64,000 nucleotides of DNA from Diphasiastrum complanatum (GCA_029204225.1 CM055105.1:47875688-47939687); one strand, 5' to 3'. Shown: positions 1 to 11,121, counted from the stretch's first letter. Notes: a model not told the origin generated them from the sequence alone. Made by a program: numbers and translations.

Positions 1-1671
1 TGATGCCCAACTTGGGCTTTCATTTATTGAATGAAAGAGTCTATACACAGATTTTATTGAACTTTATTTGAAGCTATTGTCCTTCCACAATGGTGATTGT
101 TGTAGATAGATCTTTGCAACATGTTACCAACTCTTGTCTTGTTCGCATCTGTGACAAGACAATCATTAGTGAACGTGCCATTGCAAATTATGTCATTTTC
201 CTTTAGTTTGTACTATTTTGAAATGGCAAAAAACATAGAGTACTTACGAGTTTCTTGTTGATGATGAATCTGAAATAAGTTGGTCGATTGGTATGTAATA
301 GCATGAGCTCTACTCTAATAAAATCAAGCATCCAATGCTCTTCCACCTCAACCATAGTCAAAAATTTTGTGTTGTGTATGATGCTTATCTCCTTTCGGTC
401 TGTGTGACCATTTAGTTCGAAGTCTTGATCTAGTAGTAGCCATTTACTGTCATTTTTCTTGTATCTTTGATAGCTAAATGTGAGACTGAGCATTTGTTTT
501 TCAATATGATAACGGAAGATCATTGATGACTTTTTTTATCCTGCATTCTATATCATTATTTGTTTTACTATCCCAGCCTTGATCCATGAGATCTGATAAA
601 GTCTCATCTGATAAATCCTTGCAAGCAAATAAAGTTGGTGTCCTTTGAACACTTGCACTTGACAAAAGCAAAAAATATATGCAATGAGATAAACCAACTT
701 AGGTGAACAATTTTCAAATCCGTACTTATCTTCATGACATTTTTAACATCAATTAGTAGCTTGCATTTGAAGGATTCAGAAAAAATACTGTCAGGAATAG
801 ACCACTCATCACTTTGAAAACTAGGCAATGGAATTGCTTCAAGCTTGTTGAAACTTCCATCCGTTTGTGGTATATATGAAGATTCATAAAATGATATACC
901 ATTATCTACAAGCTCCTTTGGACTTCTTCCTCTGTATTGCAGCTTTCCAACATCAGAGTGAATCACATCCAATATTCATGCAAGTGATTATGCTAGCTCT
1001 CATTCACTTATGTTTGATGGATATAAATCTGAAAGAAAAAAACGCTGAATAATTTAAATCATAATCTAAAGAGCATCAATCAAAAAACACCTATGATTGC
1101 AGTAGAGTGCATATGTTTTGATATACTTACAGTTACATTTCTGATGATCATGAGGATTGATATCTTGTACTTTTATTTCTGAATGCATATAAACGTGTTG
1201 TACTAAAATTTCTGTATAAAGTAACCTCCGGGAGTAGGCCTTGCCCTTTTCTTCTGTTGAAAATTACCATTTGATGATGGATGCAACAACACCCATGAAT
1301 TCTTTGTATATTTTGTTGGCTTCTAGTTATCAGCATCATCTTTCTCATTGTAAAGAAAGACAAACTCAACTTTAGATCTTGGTCTCCTTGCCATTGTTAT
1401 TTTCAAAGCTTGGGTGCCAAAAGCTTTGTCATTAGGTTGCCTTGGGTCCCCAAACCTTTTATCTTCATGTTGGTGTTCATGTTCGTTCGATCGTTGTCTT
1501 CGTGTTTGTTCGACCGTGGTCTTCGTGTCTTCGATCCTCAAAGCTTTTTTGTTCGTGTTCGTCGAGTCATGTCTTTGGTCCTCGAAGCTTTTCTATTCAC
1601 GACCACGCAGCTCCCTTGTTCTCTTCTGCCTTGAGCTCTAAAGCTATCATAGCTTTGTGGCCAGAAACTAT
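1..1671. other. Unassigned sequence left of element C, possibly with exon-like pieces
   Basis: No gene can be named here. On the minus strand two open stretches look somewhat exon-like: 203-523 (106 codons) and 604-972. The 203-523 frame runs up to a strong splice-donor match, GTAAGTAC, read on the minus strand near 231-224, but I could not find a matching acceptor that keeps a frame open. Bases 1400-1640 are rich in short TTCG/GTTCGT-like repeats and lie just downstream of the element C RNase H end, so they may be its 3' untranslated region or LTR. No paired LTR or target-site duplication could be placed. I recognise no protein domain in any frame. Confidence 0.3.
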
Positions 1672-2493
1672 TTATTTCTTCAGCTCCCTCTCAAAGCGTG
1701 GTAGCTTTATAACTCCCAGACTCTTCCTCTGCCTATCAAACAAACCTTTGTCTAGGGCCTTGGTGAAGTTTTCCGTGACCATTTGTGTCATGCCAATAAA
1801 GCTAGTCTTCAATTCCCTTCTAGTGACCAGGTCTCTTATCAAGTGATACTTGATTGCGATGTGTTTCATCCTTGAGTGAAACACGGGATTATTTGTCAGG
1901 TGAATTGCAGAAGTATTGTCCATCTGCAGAATCAATGACTCTTGGTTGGTTTCATCCAGAACTGTCTCAACCATGTGATTTCGTTGGCCATCTTCATGGC
2001 TGTAATGTATTCTACTTCATAGGATGATTGAGCTATAACGGTTTGCTTTTTGCTAACCTAGAGAATTGTTGCGTCTGTTGCAATGGTGCACCCTCCTGAG
2101 ACACTTTTACAGTCGTCCTTGAGAGATGCCCAGCTAGCATCACTGTAGGAGTGCATTTGAAAACCTGCATCACGAGAATAACACAGCCCATATTCCTTTG
2201 TCTGTTGAAGGTACTGTAAGATTCGCTTTGCGATCTTCCAATGTGCTAAGCCTGGATTTGTGCTGAATTGACTCATTCTGAACATGGCATAAGCAGTGTC
2301 GGGGCGTGTGTTGTCTGGTAGATACATCAAAGATCTGATCAGCCTCCTGTAAGGCATGTGCTGCAGCATCTCTTGCTCTTCTTCTATCTTCGAACAATCT
2401 TTGTTCGTCAGGATTGTCCCTTCAAGCATTGAGGTATTTGCCCCTTTGCAATCTGTCATCCCGAAGTCATCTAGGATTTTCTGGGTGTACCTT
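1672..2493 (-). pseudogene. Element C pol, 3' part: RT tail and RNase H
   Basis: The minus strand from 2493 encodes the segment after the RT palm. It includes the motif RPDTAYA, the HWKIAKRILQYL stretch and the SDASWAS start of RNase H, which contains a catalytic Asp. A separate frame (1974-1672) carries MDNTSAIHLTNNPVFHSRMK, the typical copia RNase H C-terminal block, and ends near DRQRKSLGVI. Stop codons and a frame change around 2057-1975 separate the two, so it is not translatable as one protein. The block is the direct continuation of the RT piece at 8358-8588; element A1 sits between them. Confidence 0.8.
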
Positions 2494-3146
2494 TGTGAAA
2501 AATTGTCAACTAGTAGTATTTTCCTAACTTGAGATTTTGTAGGCCTATGGCCAAATAAAAGTTAGAGATAGGTTCATACATGTATGTAGAGGCCCAAAGT
2601 ATGTGTACACTACTTTTGAGGTCACATTAATTAGAGGAGGTCGAGTGTGGAGCTCTTCTATTGGCTCATAATTTGGTGCATTCCTATTTGACCAAATTTC
2701 TAGGTATATGGGTGAATCCTATTGGACCCCAATTTTAGCCTATCATAAGACAAGTGGCCAAGAGGCACTATGGCTGCTATAAATAGCCATCTCCACGAGT
2801 ATGTACACATCTCATTTTCATTCTATTGAATGAATGTTATGCTCTTTGAAGATCCATCTTCTTCTCTCTCACTTTTTTGTTCATATCTTGCATTCTAGCC
2901 ACTAGAATTGTGATTTCTTTGTTGCTATGGCTTCACACGTGTGAAATGCAGGTTGTAGGCTCTGAAGTACGGACAGGGACAGCAAGTTTCTGTTTGTGGA
3001 AGCTTATGATCAGATTTTGATGTTTAGTTGATGTTTAGTATGCTTAACATCACAATTTCTATCATTTTTTCAATCTAGATGTGCATAACTTCCATGGCCA
3101 AGATCTTTATGAAACTTTAGCATCTTTTGGATCTGAGTTTTTCACA
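2494..3146 (+). repeat. A1 5' LTR
   Basis: The LTR is 653 bp. It contains a TATA box inside a small inverted repeat (2770-2790), ATTGG boxes at 2660 and 2721, and the perfect palindrome TTCACACGTGTGAA at 2932-2945. The end is fixed by the PBS starting at 3147. A 609-bp untranslated leader (3147-3755) follows before the gag start. Confidence 0.95.
2778..2785 (+). promoter_or_regulatory. TATA box in the A1 5' LTR
   Basis: TATAAATA lies between ATGGCT (2770-2775) and AGCCAT (2785-2790), which are inverted copies of each other. The same arrangement occurs in all four A LTRs (equivalent boxes at 7986, 25199 and 30407). It would place the start of transcription near 2810, giving a U3 of about 310 bp, which is a reasonable LTR layout. 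The role is inferred from sequence only. Confidence 0.6.
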
Positions 3147-3755
3147 TGGTATCAGAGCATTAGGCGGCCAAATGTGCAGGTTTTGCCAGATTTAGAAGAG
3201 ATTTGTGGGCGAGTTTGCTTTTGTAGCATTCCAATCAAGTTTCTAGCTAAAAATCTTGTTGATTTATGTGTAGAAATTGGATCTTTGTGATCAAAACATC
3301 ATTTGTATGCATTTCAATTGAAGTAGGGCGAATTCCCTCTGTACTTATCAGAATAAGGAGACAAAATTTGTTTTGGAAAGAGGGAGATGCAAGATCCAAC
3401 AAGATCCTATTAGTTTTCCATTCTAGCATATAGTTTTTTGATTCAATTTCTTGCTTCTTCATGTCAAAAACTTCAAAATTGATGTAACCCTCTGATTTTC
3501 AGTTTGCTGAATGATTCAAGAGTGTATTTCAATCTTAGGAGTGAGGGAAAAGCAAGTATATTGAGGTTTGGTCTTGGTTTGATCAAGAAATCATAAAACT
3601 AGTGGCTAAAATTGAGGAAAAAGTGAGGAAAAGAGAGAAAAAGTAAGGTTTTAGGTTCCAAATCTTTGTGATTTCTTCTTGTGTTTCATTTGTTGATTCA
3701 AGAGAGTGCTTAGTGCATTGGAACAGGTCAAAGATCAGAGATCAATCATTGCAAC

Positions 3756-6700
3756 ATGGCTACAAATGGAGGCTACATGTTGGAAAGCAATGATAGGCTT
3801 ACCTCCCTCAACTATTCTACTTGGAAAGTAAGGATGGAGTCTTTGCTTGAGATGAATGAGTTGATGGATATTGTTGTAGGTGTGGAGGAGAGACCTTTGG
3901 CACCTCAAGAACAATTGAGGTATGACAAGAGGGCAAAGAAAGCCCTTCACATGATCAAGATGAATGTGACAAATGAGCTTATCAAAGAGGTTGGTAAGTG
4001 CACATCATCTAGTGAAGCTTGGGAAGCCTTGAAGAAGGTTTATGAATCCAAGTCTACTTCTAGAGTGTTGACTTTAAGAAGGCAAATCTTTTCTTGTATG
4101 CAAAAGAAGAGTGAGAGTGGACATGCTTTTGTTTTGAGAGTTAAAGCATTGAATGATGAGTTAGCATGCATTAATGATGGCATAAATAATGAGGAGCTTG
4201 TTCAAGTGATTCTCAATGGCTTGTTGGATGATCATGCTAATCTTGTTCAAAGTTATGCTATCCAAAAATGTTTACCAAGTGTTGGAGACTTGCAAGAGGT
4301 CTTGTTGGCTGAAGAATTCAGGTTGCAAGCAAGAGTGGGAGCATCTTCTACATCTCAAGGAGGAGAAGAGGAGGCAATGTTCTCTAAAGGCAAGTTCAAG
4401 GGCAAAGGTAAAAGCAATTGGTCTAAAGGGCAAGACCAAGGTGAGCACTCTACTTTTGGCAAAAAGAAGGATAGATCTAAGCTAAAATGTTTCTATTGTG
4501 GAGTCAAAGGGCATTTTGCTAGTGATTGTTTCAAGAAAAAGAGGGATCAAGGGGAAAAGCAAACCAATCTAACTATTGATGAGGGTGGGGATGAGCTTCT
4601 TTCAAATGATGCTTTTGTTATGTCATCTTGCTTGTTGGCTAATCATGGAGACATTGATCCTTGGTGGATTGATAGTGGAGCCACTTCTCATATGACATAT
4701 CATAAAGAGTATTTTTCATCTTTAATGGCATTTGATGGTGATAGGAAGGTAATCTATACCGCAAATGATGGTGAGTGTACAATCAAGGGGATTGGCACAA
4801 TTCCTATTTCACTTTCTACAAATAGGAATATAGAATTGAAAGATGTTTTGCTCATTCCATCCATTACCAAGAACTTACTTAGTGTAAGCCAAATGCTTGA
4901 CAAAGGATTCAAAGTTGAGTTTGATGGTGATGCTTGCTTGATCAAAAAGGGGTGTAGTATCATTGCAAAAGGGAAAAGGCAAGGGAAATTGTTCAAGCTT
5001 GATGCATGTGTTGTTGCTAACCAAGTTGGATGCATGGCAAATGAACAAATGTCAATTCAAGAGGTATGGCATAAAAGGATGGGACATCTCAACTACAAGG
5101 CCTTGGAGGAAATAGCCAAAAAGGAGGTAGTAAGGGGACTTCCCAAGTCTCTTACTTGCTTGAATCATGTTTGTGAAGAATGTGCTTTGTCTAAATCACA
5201 TAGATTGCCATATACTAGATCTATATCTAGATCTAAGATGCCTTTTTCTCTCTTGCATTCGGATATTCATGGTGTTACTACAATTAGCAATGGAGGTGCT
5301 AAGATGTATGTAACTTTCATTGATGATTTTAGTAGATTTTGTTGGGTTTATCTACTAAAGAGCAAGGATGAGGTGTTTGATGTGTTTGTCAAGTTCAAAG
5401 TTGCTATTGAGACTCAATTTACAACCAAAATCAAATGCTTGAGGAGCGACAATGGTGGTGAATACATTTCTAACAAATTCAAAGCCTTTTGCGATGAGCA
5501 TGGGATCAAGAGGGAGTACACATGTCCAAGAACACCACAACAAAATGGAGTGGCCGAGAGGAAGAATAGAACCTTGTGTGAGAGTGCAAAGGCAATGAGA
5601 TTGAATGCTAATCTTCCTAAACCTTTTTGGAGTGATGCTTTGTTGTGTGCAAATTTCCTATGCAATAGATGGCCAAGTGTTGTATTGGAAGGAAAAACCC
5701 CTTTTGAAGCTTTGTTTGGTACGAAGCCTAATGTCAAGTTTCTAAGAACTTTTGGATGCATTTGCTACTTCAACATTACTCTTGATGATAGAACTAAGGA
5801 AGATCCATCTTCAAGAAAGGGCATTTTTGTTGGTTATAGTGAAGTAAGCAAAGCATATAGGATTTATGTTCCTTCAATCAAGAAAGTGTTCACAAGTAGG
5901 GATGTCATTTTTGATGAAAGTAACATTCCAAAAGTTGTTTCAAGTGATGATGGTGTTGTTGCAACTAATGTGCTTGATGACAATGGAGTTGATGACACAT
6001 TGGATGTGGATGTTGAAGAAGCCTCTTCAAGTCAAATTCCAAGGAGAACTCCAAGGCATAAAGTGAAACCCTCAAGGCTCACTTATGATGGCAAAGGTAA
6101 GCAAGTGGTGGATGGATCCAACTATGCTTTCCTAACTTCTTTTGATGTACCTTCATGTGTAGATGAAGCAAGGCAAAAAGAGGAATGGATCCAAGCAATG
6201 GATCTTGAGTTTGAAGCACTCATGAAGATCAACACATGGAGATTGGTGGAGCTTCCAAAGGGCAAAAGTGCAATTGGATGCAAATGGATCTTCAAGGTAA
6301 AGACAAATCAAGATGGATCTATCAACAAGTTGAAGGCAAGGTTGGTGGCTAAAGGTTATGCTCAAGAGCATGGCATTGACTATGAGGAAACCTTTGCACC
6401 CGTGGCAAAGATGGTGAGCATAAGAGTAATCATTTCCCTTGCAACTCTTTATGGATGGGATCTTTGGCAATTAGACATTTCTAATGCTTTCTTGAATGGT
6501 GATCTTGAAGAGGAAGTCTACATGGAGCAACCCGAGAGCTATGTTTCTCATAGCAAGCCTAATCATGTGTGTTTTCTACAAAAAAGTTTGTATGGTCTTA
6601 AGCAAGCACCAAGGAGTTGGTATGCTAGGCTTAACTCTTTTCTACTTTCTCAAAACTTCACTATGAGTGAGTATGATCATTCACTTTACTTTAGAATTAG

Positions 6701-7706
6701 TGCTAATGATGTTACAATCCTTCTAATTTATGTGGATGACATTATTTTAAGTGGAGGGAACAAGGAAGATATAGAAGATATCAAGAAAGCACTAAAAAAG
6801 GAATTTGAAGTGCATGATCTTGGTCTTTTAAGCTATATCTTAGGAATAGAAGTAATTAGAACTTCTCAAATCACTTTTATTTCACAAGAGAAGTATGCTA
6901 TTTCTATTCTCAATAGATTTCATATGGTAGATGCAAATCCTATTGATACACCTATGGAATCACATGTAAAGCTAACTATAAGAGGTAATGAAAGATCCTT
7001 CGAGGACATTACTCTCTATAGGAAGCTAATAGGTTCTCTTATATATCTAACCATCACAAGACCTGATTTATCTTATTGTGTTGGTAGATTAAGCCAATTC
7101 ATGCAAGATCCTAGCATAGAACATTGGAAACTAGGAAAGAGGATCTTGAGATACATCTCGGGAACAAAAGATTTTGGCATTGTTTATAGAGGATCATCAC
7201 CTAACTTATTTGGTTTTTCAGATTCAGATTTTGCAGGAGACCTTATGGATAGAAAATCCATAAATGCACATGCTATTTTCATAGGTGATGGAGCTATCTC
7301 ATGGATGTCGAAGAAACAAGCAACTATATCACTTTCTTCTAGTGAGGCCGAGTACAAAGCTTTGACATCATGCACAAAGGAGATGGTGTGGATCAAGAGG
7401 ATGATTATGGAGCTTCATTTGCTGGATTTTTCAGAGAGTCCAATCATCTTTTGTGACAACCTTTCAGCCCAAAGTCTAGCAAGCAATCCGGTTTTCCATG
7501 CAAGGAGCAAACATATCGAGGTGGCTTATCATTTTGTGAGAGAACAAGTGTTGGCAAAAGAGATCAAGCTTGAACATGTCCCATCAAAGGAATGTGTGGC
7601 TGATATCTTTACCAAAGCATTGGGAAAGGACTTATTTTTCAAGCATAGAACAAGTCTTGGTGTACTCTCTAAATCTATGCTAAAACTAGTTGAAGAGGGA
7701 GTGTGA
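3756..7706 (+). CDS. Ty1/copia gag-pol polyprotein of A1, 1316 aa, intact
   Basis: This single frame encodes all proteins for copia replication. Domains in order: a gag of the UBN2 type (about 15-210); a CX2CX4HX4C zinc knuckle at C245-C248-H253-C258; a retroviral-type aspartic protease with DSGATS at 306; a GAG-pre-integrase zinc region starting WHKRMGH near 438; an integrase catalytic triad with D503, D565 and E601 (D to E spacing of 35 residues, as expected); a reverse transcriptase with YVDD at 992-995; and RNase H from about 1153. The ATG at 3756 opens MATNGG, matching the gag start in A2 and I2. The stop TGA (7704-7706) lies just inside the 3' LTR. Length and order match normal autonomous copia elements, and I see no frame disruption. 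Confidence 0.97.
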   Translation: MATNGGYMLESNDRLTSLNYSTWKVRMESLLEMNELMDIVVGVEERPLAPQEQLRYDKRAKKALHMIKMNVTNELIKEVGKCTSSSEAWEALKKVYESKSTSRVLTLRRQIFSCMQKKSESGHAFVLRVKALNDELACINDGINNEELVQVILNGLLDDHANLVQSYAIQKCLPSVGDLQEVLLAEEFRLQARVGASSTSQGGEEEAMFSKGKFKGKGKSNWSKGQDQGEHSTFGKKKDRSKLKCFYCGVKGHFASDCFKKKRDQGEKQTNLTIDEGGDELLSNDAFVMSSCLLANHGDIDPWWIDSGATSHMTYHKEYFSSLMAFDGDRKVIYTANDGECTIKGIGTIPISLSTNRNIELKDVLLIPSITKNLLSVSQMLDKGFKVEFDGDACLIKKGCSIIAKGKRQGKLFKLDACVVANQVGCMANEQMSIQEVWHKRMGHLNYKALEEIAKKEVVRGLPKSLTCLNHVCEECALSKSHRLPYTRSISRSKMPFSLLHSDIHGVTTISNGGAKMYVTFIDDFSRFCWVYLLKSKDEVFDVFVKFKVAIETQFTTKIKCLRSDNGGEYISNKFKAFCDEHGIKREYTCPRTPQQNGVAERKNRTLCESAKAMRLNANLPKPFWSDALLCANFLCNRWPSVVLEGKTPFEALFGTKPNVKFLRTFGCICYFNITLDDRTKEDPSSRKGIFVGYSEVSKAYRIYVPSIKKVFTSRDVIFDESNIPKVVSSDDGVVATNVLDDNGVDDTLDVDVEEASSSQIPRRTPRHKVKPSRLTYDGKGKQVVDGSNYAFLTSFDVPSCVDEARQKEEWIQAMDLEFEALMKINTWRLVELPKGKSAIGCKWIFKVKTNQDGSINKLKARLVAKGYAQEHGIDYEETFAPVAKMVSIRVIISLATLYGWDLWQLDISNAFLNGDLEEEVYMEQPESYVSHSKPNHVCFLQKSLYGLKQAPRSWYARLNSFLLSQNFTMSEYDHSLYFRISANDVTILLIYVDDIILSGGNKEDIEDIKKALKKEFEVHDLGLLSYILGIEVIRTSQITFISQEKYAISILNRFHMVDANPIDTPMESHVKLTIRGNERSFEDITLYRKLIGSLIYLTITRPDLSYCVGRLSQFMQDPSIEHWKLGKRILRYISGTKDFGIVYRGSSPNLFGFSDSDFAGDLMDRKSINAHAIFIGDGAISWMSKKQATISLSSSEAEYKALTSCTKEMVWIKRMIMELHLLDFSESPIIFCDNLSAQSLASNPVFHARSKHIEVAYHFVREQVLAKEIKLEHVPSKECVADIFTKALGKDLFFKHRTSLGVLSKSMLKLVEEGV

Positions 7707-8354
7707 AAAATTGTCAACTAGTAGTATTTTCCTAACTTGAGATTTTGTAGGCCTATGGCCAAATAAAAGTTAGAGATAGGTTCATACATGTATGTAGAGG
7801 CCCAAAGTATGTGTACACTACTTTTGAGGTCACATTAATTAGAGGAGGTCGAGTGTGGAGCTCTTCTATTGGCTCATAATTTGGTGCATTCCTATTTGAC
7901 CAAATTTCTAGGTATATGGGTGAATCCTATTGGACCCCAATTTTAGCCTATCATAAGACAAGTGGCCAAGAGGCACTATGGCTGCTATAAATAGCCATCT
8001 CCACGAGTATGTACACATCTCATTTTCATTCTATTGAATGAATGTTATGCTCTTTGAAGATCCATCTTCTTCTCTCTCACTTTTTTGTTCATATCTTGCA
8101 TTCTAGCCACTAGAATTGTGATTTCTTTGTTGCTATGGCTTCACACGTGTGAAATGCAGGTTGTAGGCTCTGAAGTACGGACAGGGACAGCAAGTTTCTG
8201 TTTGTGGAAGCTTATGATCAGATTTTGATGTTTAGTTGATGTTTAGTATGCTTAACATCACAATTTCTATCATTTTTTCAATCTAGATGTGCATAACTTC
8301 CATGGCCAAGATCTTTATGAAACTTTAGCATCTTTTGGATCTGAGTTTTTCACA
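7702..8354 (+). repeat. A1 3' LTR
   Basis: This 653-bp LTR appears identical to the 5' LTR. Its first bases overlap the polyprotein stop codon. Identity of the two LTRs implies a very recent insertion, because LTRs are copied to be identical at integration and then diverge. Confidence 0.95.
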
Positions 8355-8357
8355 CCT

Positions 8358-9164
8358 TGACTGATGAAGGTATAGCTTTCCTTCGTCATAGTCGCAGTCA
8401 ATCTGCAAGCCTAGATAACATTTGGCTTCTCCTAGGTCTGTTATCTCGAAATGTTTCGAGATCTCATTCTTCACTCCTGCAATCAGACCTTCACTTCTGC
8501 ATAGTATCAGGGTGTCGTCTACATATACAACAACAATGATGATCTTCCCATCTATGATTCTCACATAAACATTGGAATCGGCTATCAACGGCTCAAATCC
8601 TAAGGATCTTAGGGCTTGATCTTTCTTCTTATACCATTTGTCGTGCTGATTGTTTCAAACCATAGATACTTCTGTGCATTCGACATGCATAGGTAGGAAG
8701 TGATTCAGAGGTATAACCTGGAGGTTGATCTATGTAGACCTCTTCGTCTAATTCGCCATGTAGGAATGTTGTCTTCTCGTCAACGATGTGAATAATGAGA
8801 TCGTATGCAGCTGCATATGCAAATAGTAGGCGTAAGAAAGTATGTTTCACCACTGGAGAGAAGGTCTTAGTGTAGTCGATGTCGTACTTCTGAGAAAAAC
8901 CCTTTGCTACAAGTCTGGCGTTGTATCTCAGAACATCTCCATTCAGTCTGTACTTGAGTTTGTAAACCCATTTGCATTGCACTATTTTTCATTTCTCTAG
9001 CACTGGTTGCAGTGTCCATATCTCATTCTTCTTCATGGATTTGATTTCTTCATTCATGGCTTGGATCCATTTGTCGTTCTTTGGATTGTCGATGGCTTCC
9101 TCGAATGTTTGTGGTTCATTACTGAATCCACAAAATTCTTTGGATGTAAAAGCCGAGGTACCTG
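8358..9164 (-). pseudogene. Element C pol: reverse transcriptase core, frameshifted
   Basis: Read on the minus strand this is the copia RT. It begins with the NDKWIQAMNEEIKSM stretch (about 9090-9040), continues through the CKWVYKLK block (8982-8629) with VDEKTTFLHGE at the first catalytic Asp region, then shifts frame to reach VVVYVDDTLI, the YVDD catalytic motif (about 8535-8510), and YLGLQID. It stops at the A1 insertion. The frame change lies between 8629 and 8588. The D of the usual QLDVKTAFL motif is retained (IVDEKTTFL) but the surroundings have drifted. Its upstream neighbour, past the solo LTR, is the integrase block. Confidence 0.85.
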
Positions 9165-9987
9165 TGTTGATTTCACACGTGTAAACTGTCCACAACATGT
9201 ACTTGTGATCTCCTAAGGTGTGTAGATGCACCAAGATCAAGACTAGATTGAGATTCAAGATCTATCTTTGATTCTATGGCAAAAACACACTACTACATGC
9301 ATTCAATCACTTCCAACTCTCACTCACACATGTGGAAAGTGTTCCAAAAGTAATCTAAGTAAAAACAAGCTGCTCTCCTTGGGTAAAGAGAGAAAATCAT
9401 CAATAGCTCTTGGGTAGAGAGAGAAAGCTAGAAAATCACTTACACTCAAAATCCACTCAATCTCAAAATCAATTAGATCCAAATGAGGAGTACAATGATA
9501 CTAGTAGATTCATGAGCTACCACTATGCTTAACTATGATTGGACCACACTTTGCCACCTCTTAATCCTATTGGACCATTGATCCATGCACCTCTAAATTC
9601 TATTGAACCATTTTCAAGCGAACCTCAAATTCTATTGGACCACTCATGGTTCCACCTCTAAATCCTATTGGACCTCTTAAACTTCATCAAACAAAAGCAT
9701 TACACTTGTCTACACTCTAATTGGCACAAGTTTGGCCTCCTACTCTATTTTGGCTCAATAGTGGCATTACAAGTGGAAATGGATAATTTGCCATCTATGC
9801 CAAATTTGACCCTATCAACATCCTACACCTAAATGCTTGACTATGAGATTCTATGAGACCCCTATATCAAACATTTTTATTTACTTTACAGTTCTCCACA
9901 CTTGGGGACATCCTCCACACATGTGAGATTCACTTACAAACTTCTATCATAAAAAATACCAAGCTAGATTTTTGCCAATTTCTCACA
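9165..9987 (-). repeat. Solo LTR of the D-type copia family inside element C
   Basis: This 823-bp segment closely matches the 3' LTR of element D (21593-22329) over most of its length. Both start TGTTGA on the plus strand and share TTTCACACGTGT, the CACCAAGATCAAGACTAG block and the run of ATTGG boxes, but this copy has about 85 extra bases at its right end. The flanks share CCTG (9161-9164 and 9988-9991). There is no internal coding sequence beside it, so it is a solo LTR, most likely left by recombination between the two LTRs of a full element. Read on the minus strand it begins TGTGAG and ends in AACA, the same terminal type as D. Confidence 0.8.
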
Positions 9988-10128
9988 CCTGGCACAAATT
10001 TTGCTGGCACTCTTTACTCTCTCATTGATCTCCTAGGAGATTCTTCTGGTACTGCAGTGCTCTTGCTTTTGTCTCTTTGTCTAGATCCGGAACCATCTCG
10101 GTTTACAGGAGTTCTAGTATCGGGCAGA

Positions 10129-11121
10129 CTACCTTTCTTCATCTGATTTGTTGCTCAACTGATGTGGAGCTCGAACATCTTCGTCTAACTGTTTGGGTTT
10201 TGCTCTCTTTGTCATGGTTGGCAGGTCATAATACTGCTTCCGTAGAACTTCATAGCTGACAGAATCATTGTCGACCATTGTTCTGGTCTCATCAAATTTG
10301 ACATCTCTGACAGTCTTCACTAGATTCATTTCCGGCGTGTAATCCCTGTAGTATGATGAATGGTTGTCATATCTGATGAGGTATCCTAATTCGGCCTTCT
10401 CATCAAGCTTCTTTCGAAGCTTATCAATAATATGTGCATAAGCTGCACAGCCAAAAATCCGAACATGTGTCATATTGGGTTTTCTTCCCCACCATAGTTT
10501 GTGTGGTGTCGTGTGAGGAACACTTGATTTGCCTATCATGTTCTGGATGTAGGCAGCTGTAGCTACTGCTTTAGCCCATAGCACTCTTGGTGCCTTCAAA
10601 TAGGCCATCATGCACCTTGCGGCTTCCATGAGAGTCCTGTTCTTTCTTTTTGCAATACCATTGTGCGGCGGTGTATAGGATGTTGTCCTTTTATGAAGAA
10701 TTCCTCGATCATTGCAGAAATCAGTGAGTCGGTTTGAGATGTACTCTCCACCACGATCTGTTCTGATCAGCTTCACCTTGTTTCTTGTGTATCTTTTTGT
10801 CCAGTTCACATATTTTGTGAACTTGTCGAATGCCTCTGATTTGTTGTGAATGAAGTAGACTCGGGCAAACTTACTATAGTCGTCAATGAAGGTTATATAG
10901 TACTTTGAGCCTCCTCCTGAGATCACATCAAAAGGTCCACAGATGTCCGAATGTACTAGCTCTAGAATCTTTGTTGTTCTATAGGAGTCTCTGGTAAATG
11001 GCGTTCGGGACATCTTCCCTCTCATGCACACATCACAGGTGGTTGGACTAGTTGCATTCGAGATGTTTACTCCTGTGATAGCTCCATGTTGGCTTGTTTG
11101 ATACAATGTCATTGAGTTCAT
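10129..11121 (-). pseudogene. Element C integrase, open frame but separated from the rest of pol
   Basis: This 330-codon minus-strand frame encodes the copia integrase. It shows the end of the GAG-pre-integrase finger (CDVCMRGKMSRTPF), LVHSDICGPF with the first catalytic Asp, YYITFIDDYSKFARVYF, LIRTDRGGEYISN with the second Asp, and NGIAKRKNRTLMEAAR. At the catalytic Glu the usual VAERKNR reads IAKRKNR, so the third catalytic residue is a Lys and the enzyme should be dead. The GAG-pre-integrase start (LWHRRLCHMNSM) lies just upstream in the same direction, reached by a frame change near 11.2 kb. Downstream it meets a stop before the solo LTR. Confidence 0.88.

Larger units (their letters stand above)
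2494..8354 (+). mobile_element. Element A1: complete, young Ty1/copia retrotransposon
   Basis: This is a 5861-bp element with two 653-bp LTRs that I could not tell apart by eye. The LTRs begin TGTGAAAAA and end TTTTTCACA, a perfect 9-bp terminal inverted repeat. The PBS TGGTATCAGAGC directly follows the 5' LTR (3147-3158) and a purine tract GAAGAGGGAG (7692-7701) precedes the 3' LTR. The single polyprotein is uninterrupted. It lies inside element C in the opposite orientation. The flanks share CCTT (2490-2493 and 8355-8358), a 4-bp duplication or a 5-bp one with one base lost. A2 (24915-30775) is a second copy of the same family and exactly the same length. Confidence 0.97.

Noticed and set aside
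3081-3290. A 69-codon frame running from the A1 5' LTR across the PBS (repeated in A2 at 25502-25711)
   Set aside because: It crosses the LTR end and PBS, has no recognised motif, and is the same in both copies only because the DNA is nearly identical.
4216-7717. Several open frames of 60-115 codons inside the A1 polyprotein on other frames and the opposite strand
   Set aside because: They are shadows of the 1316-codon frame. The same shadows appear in A2.
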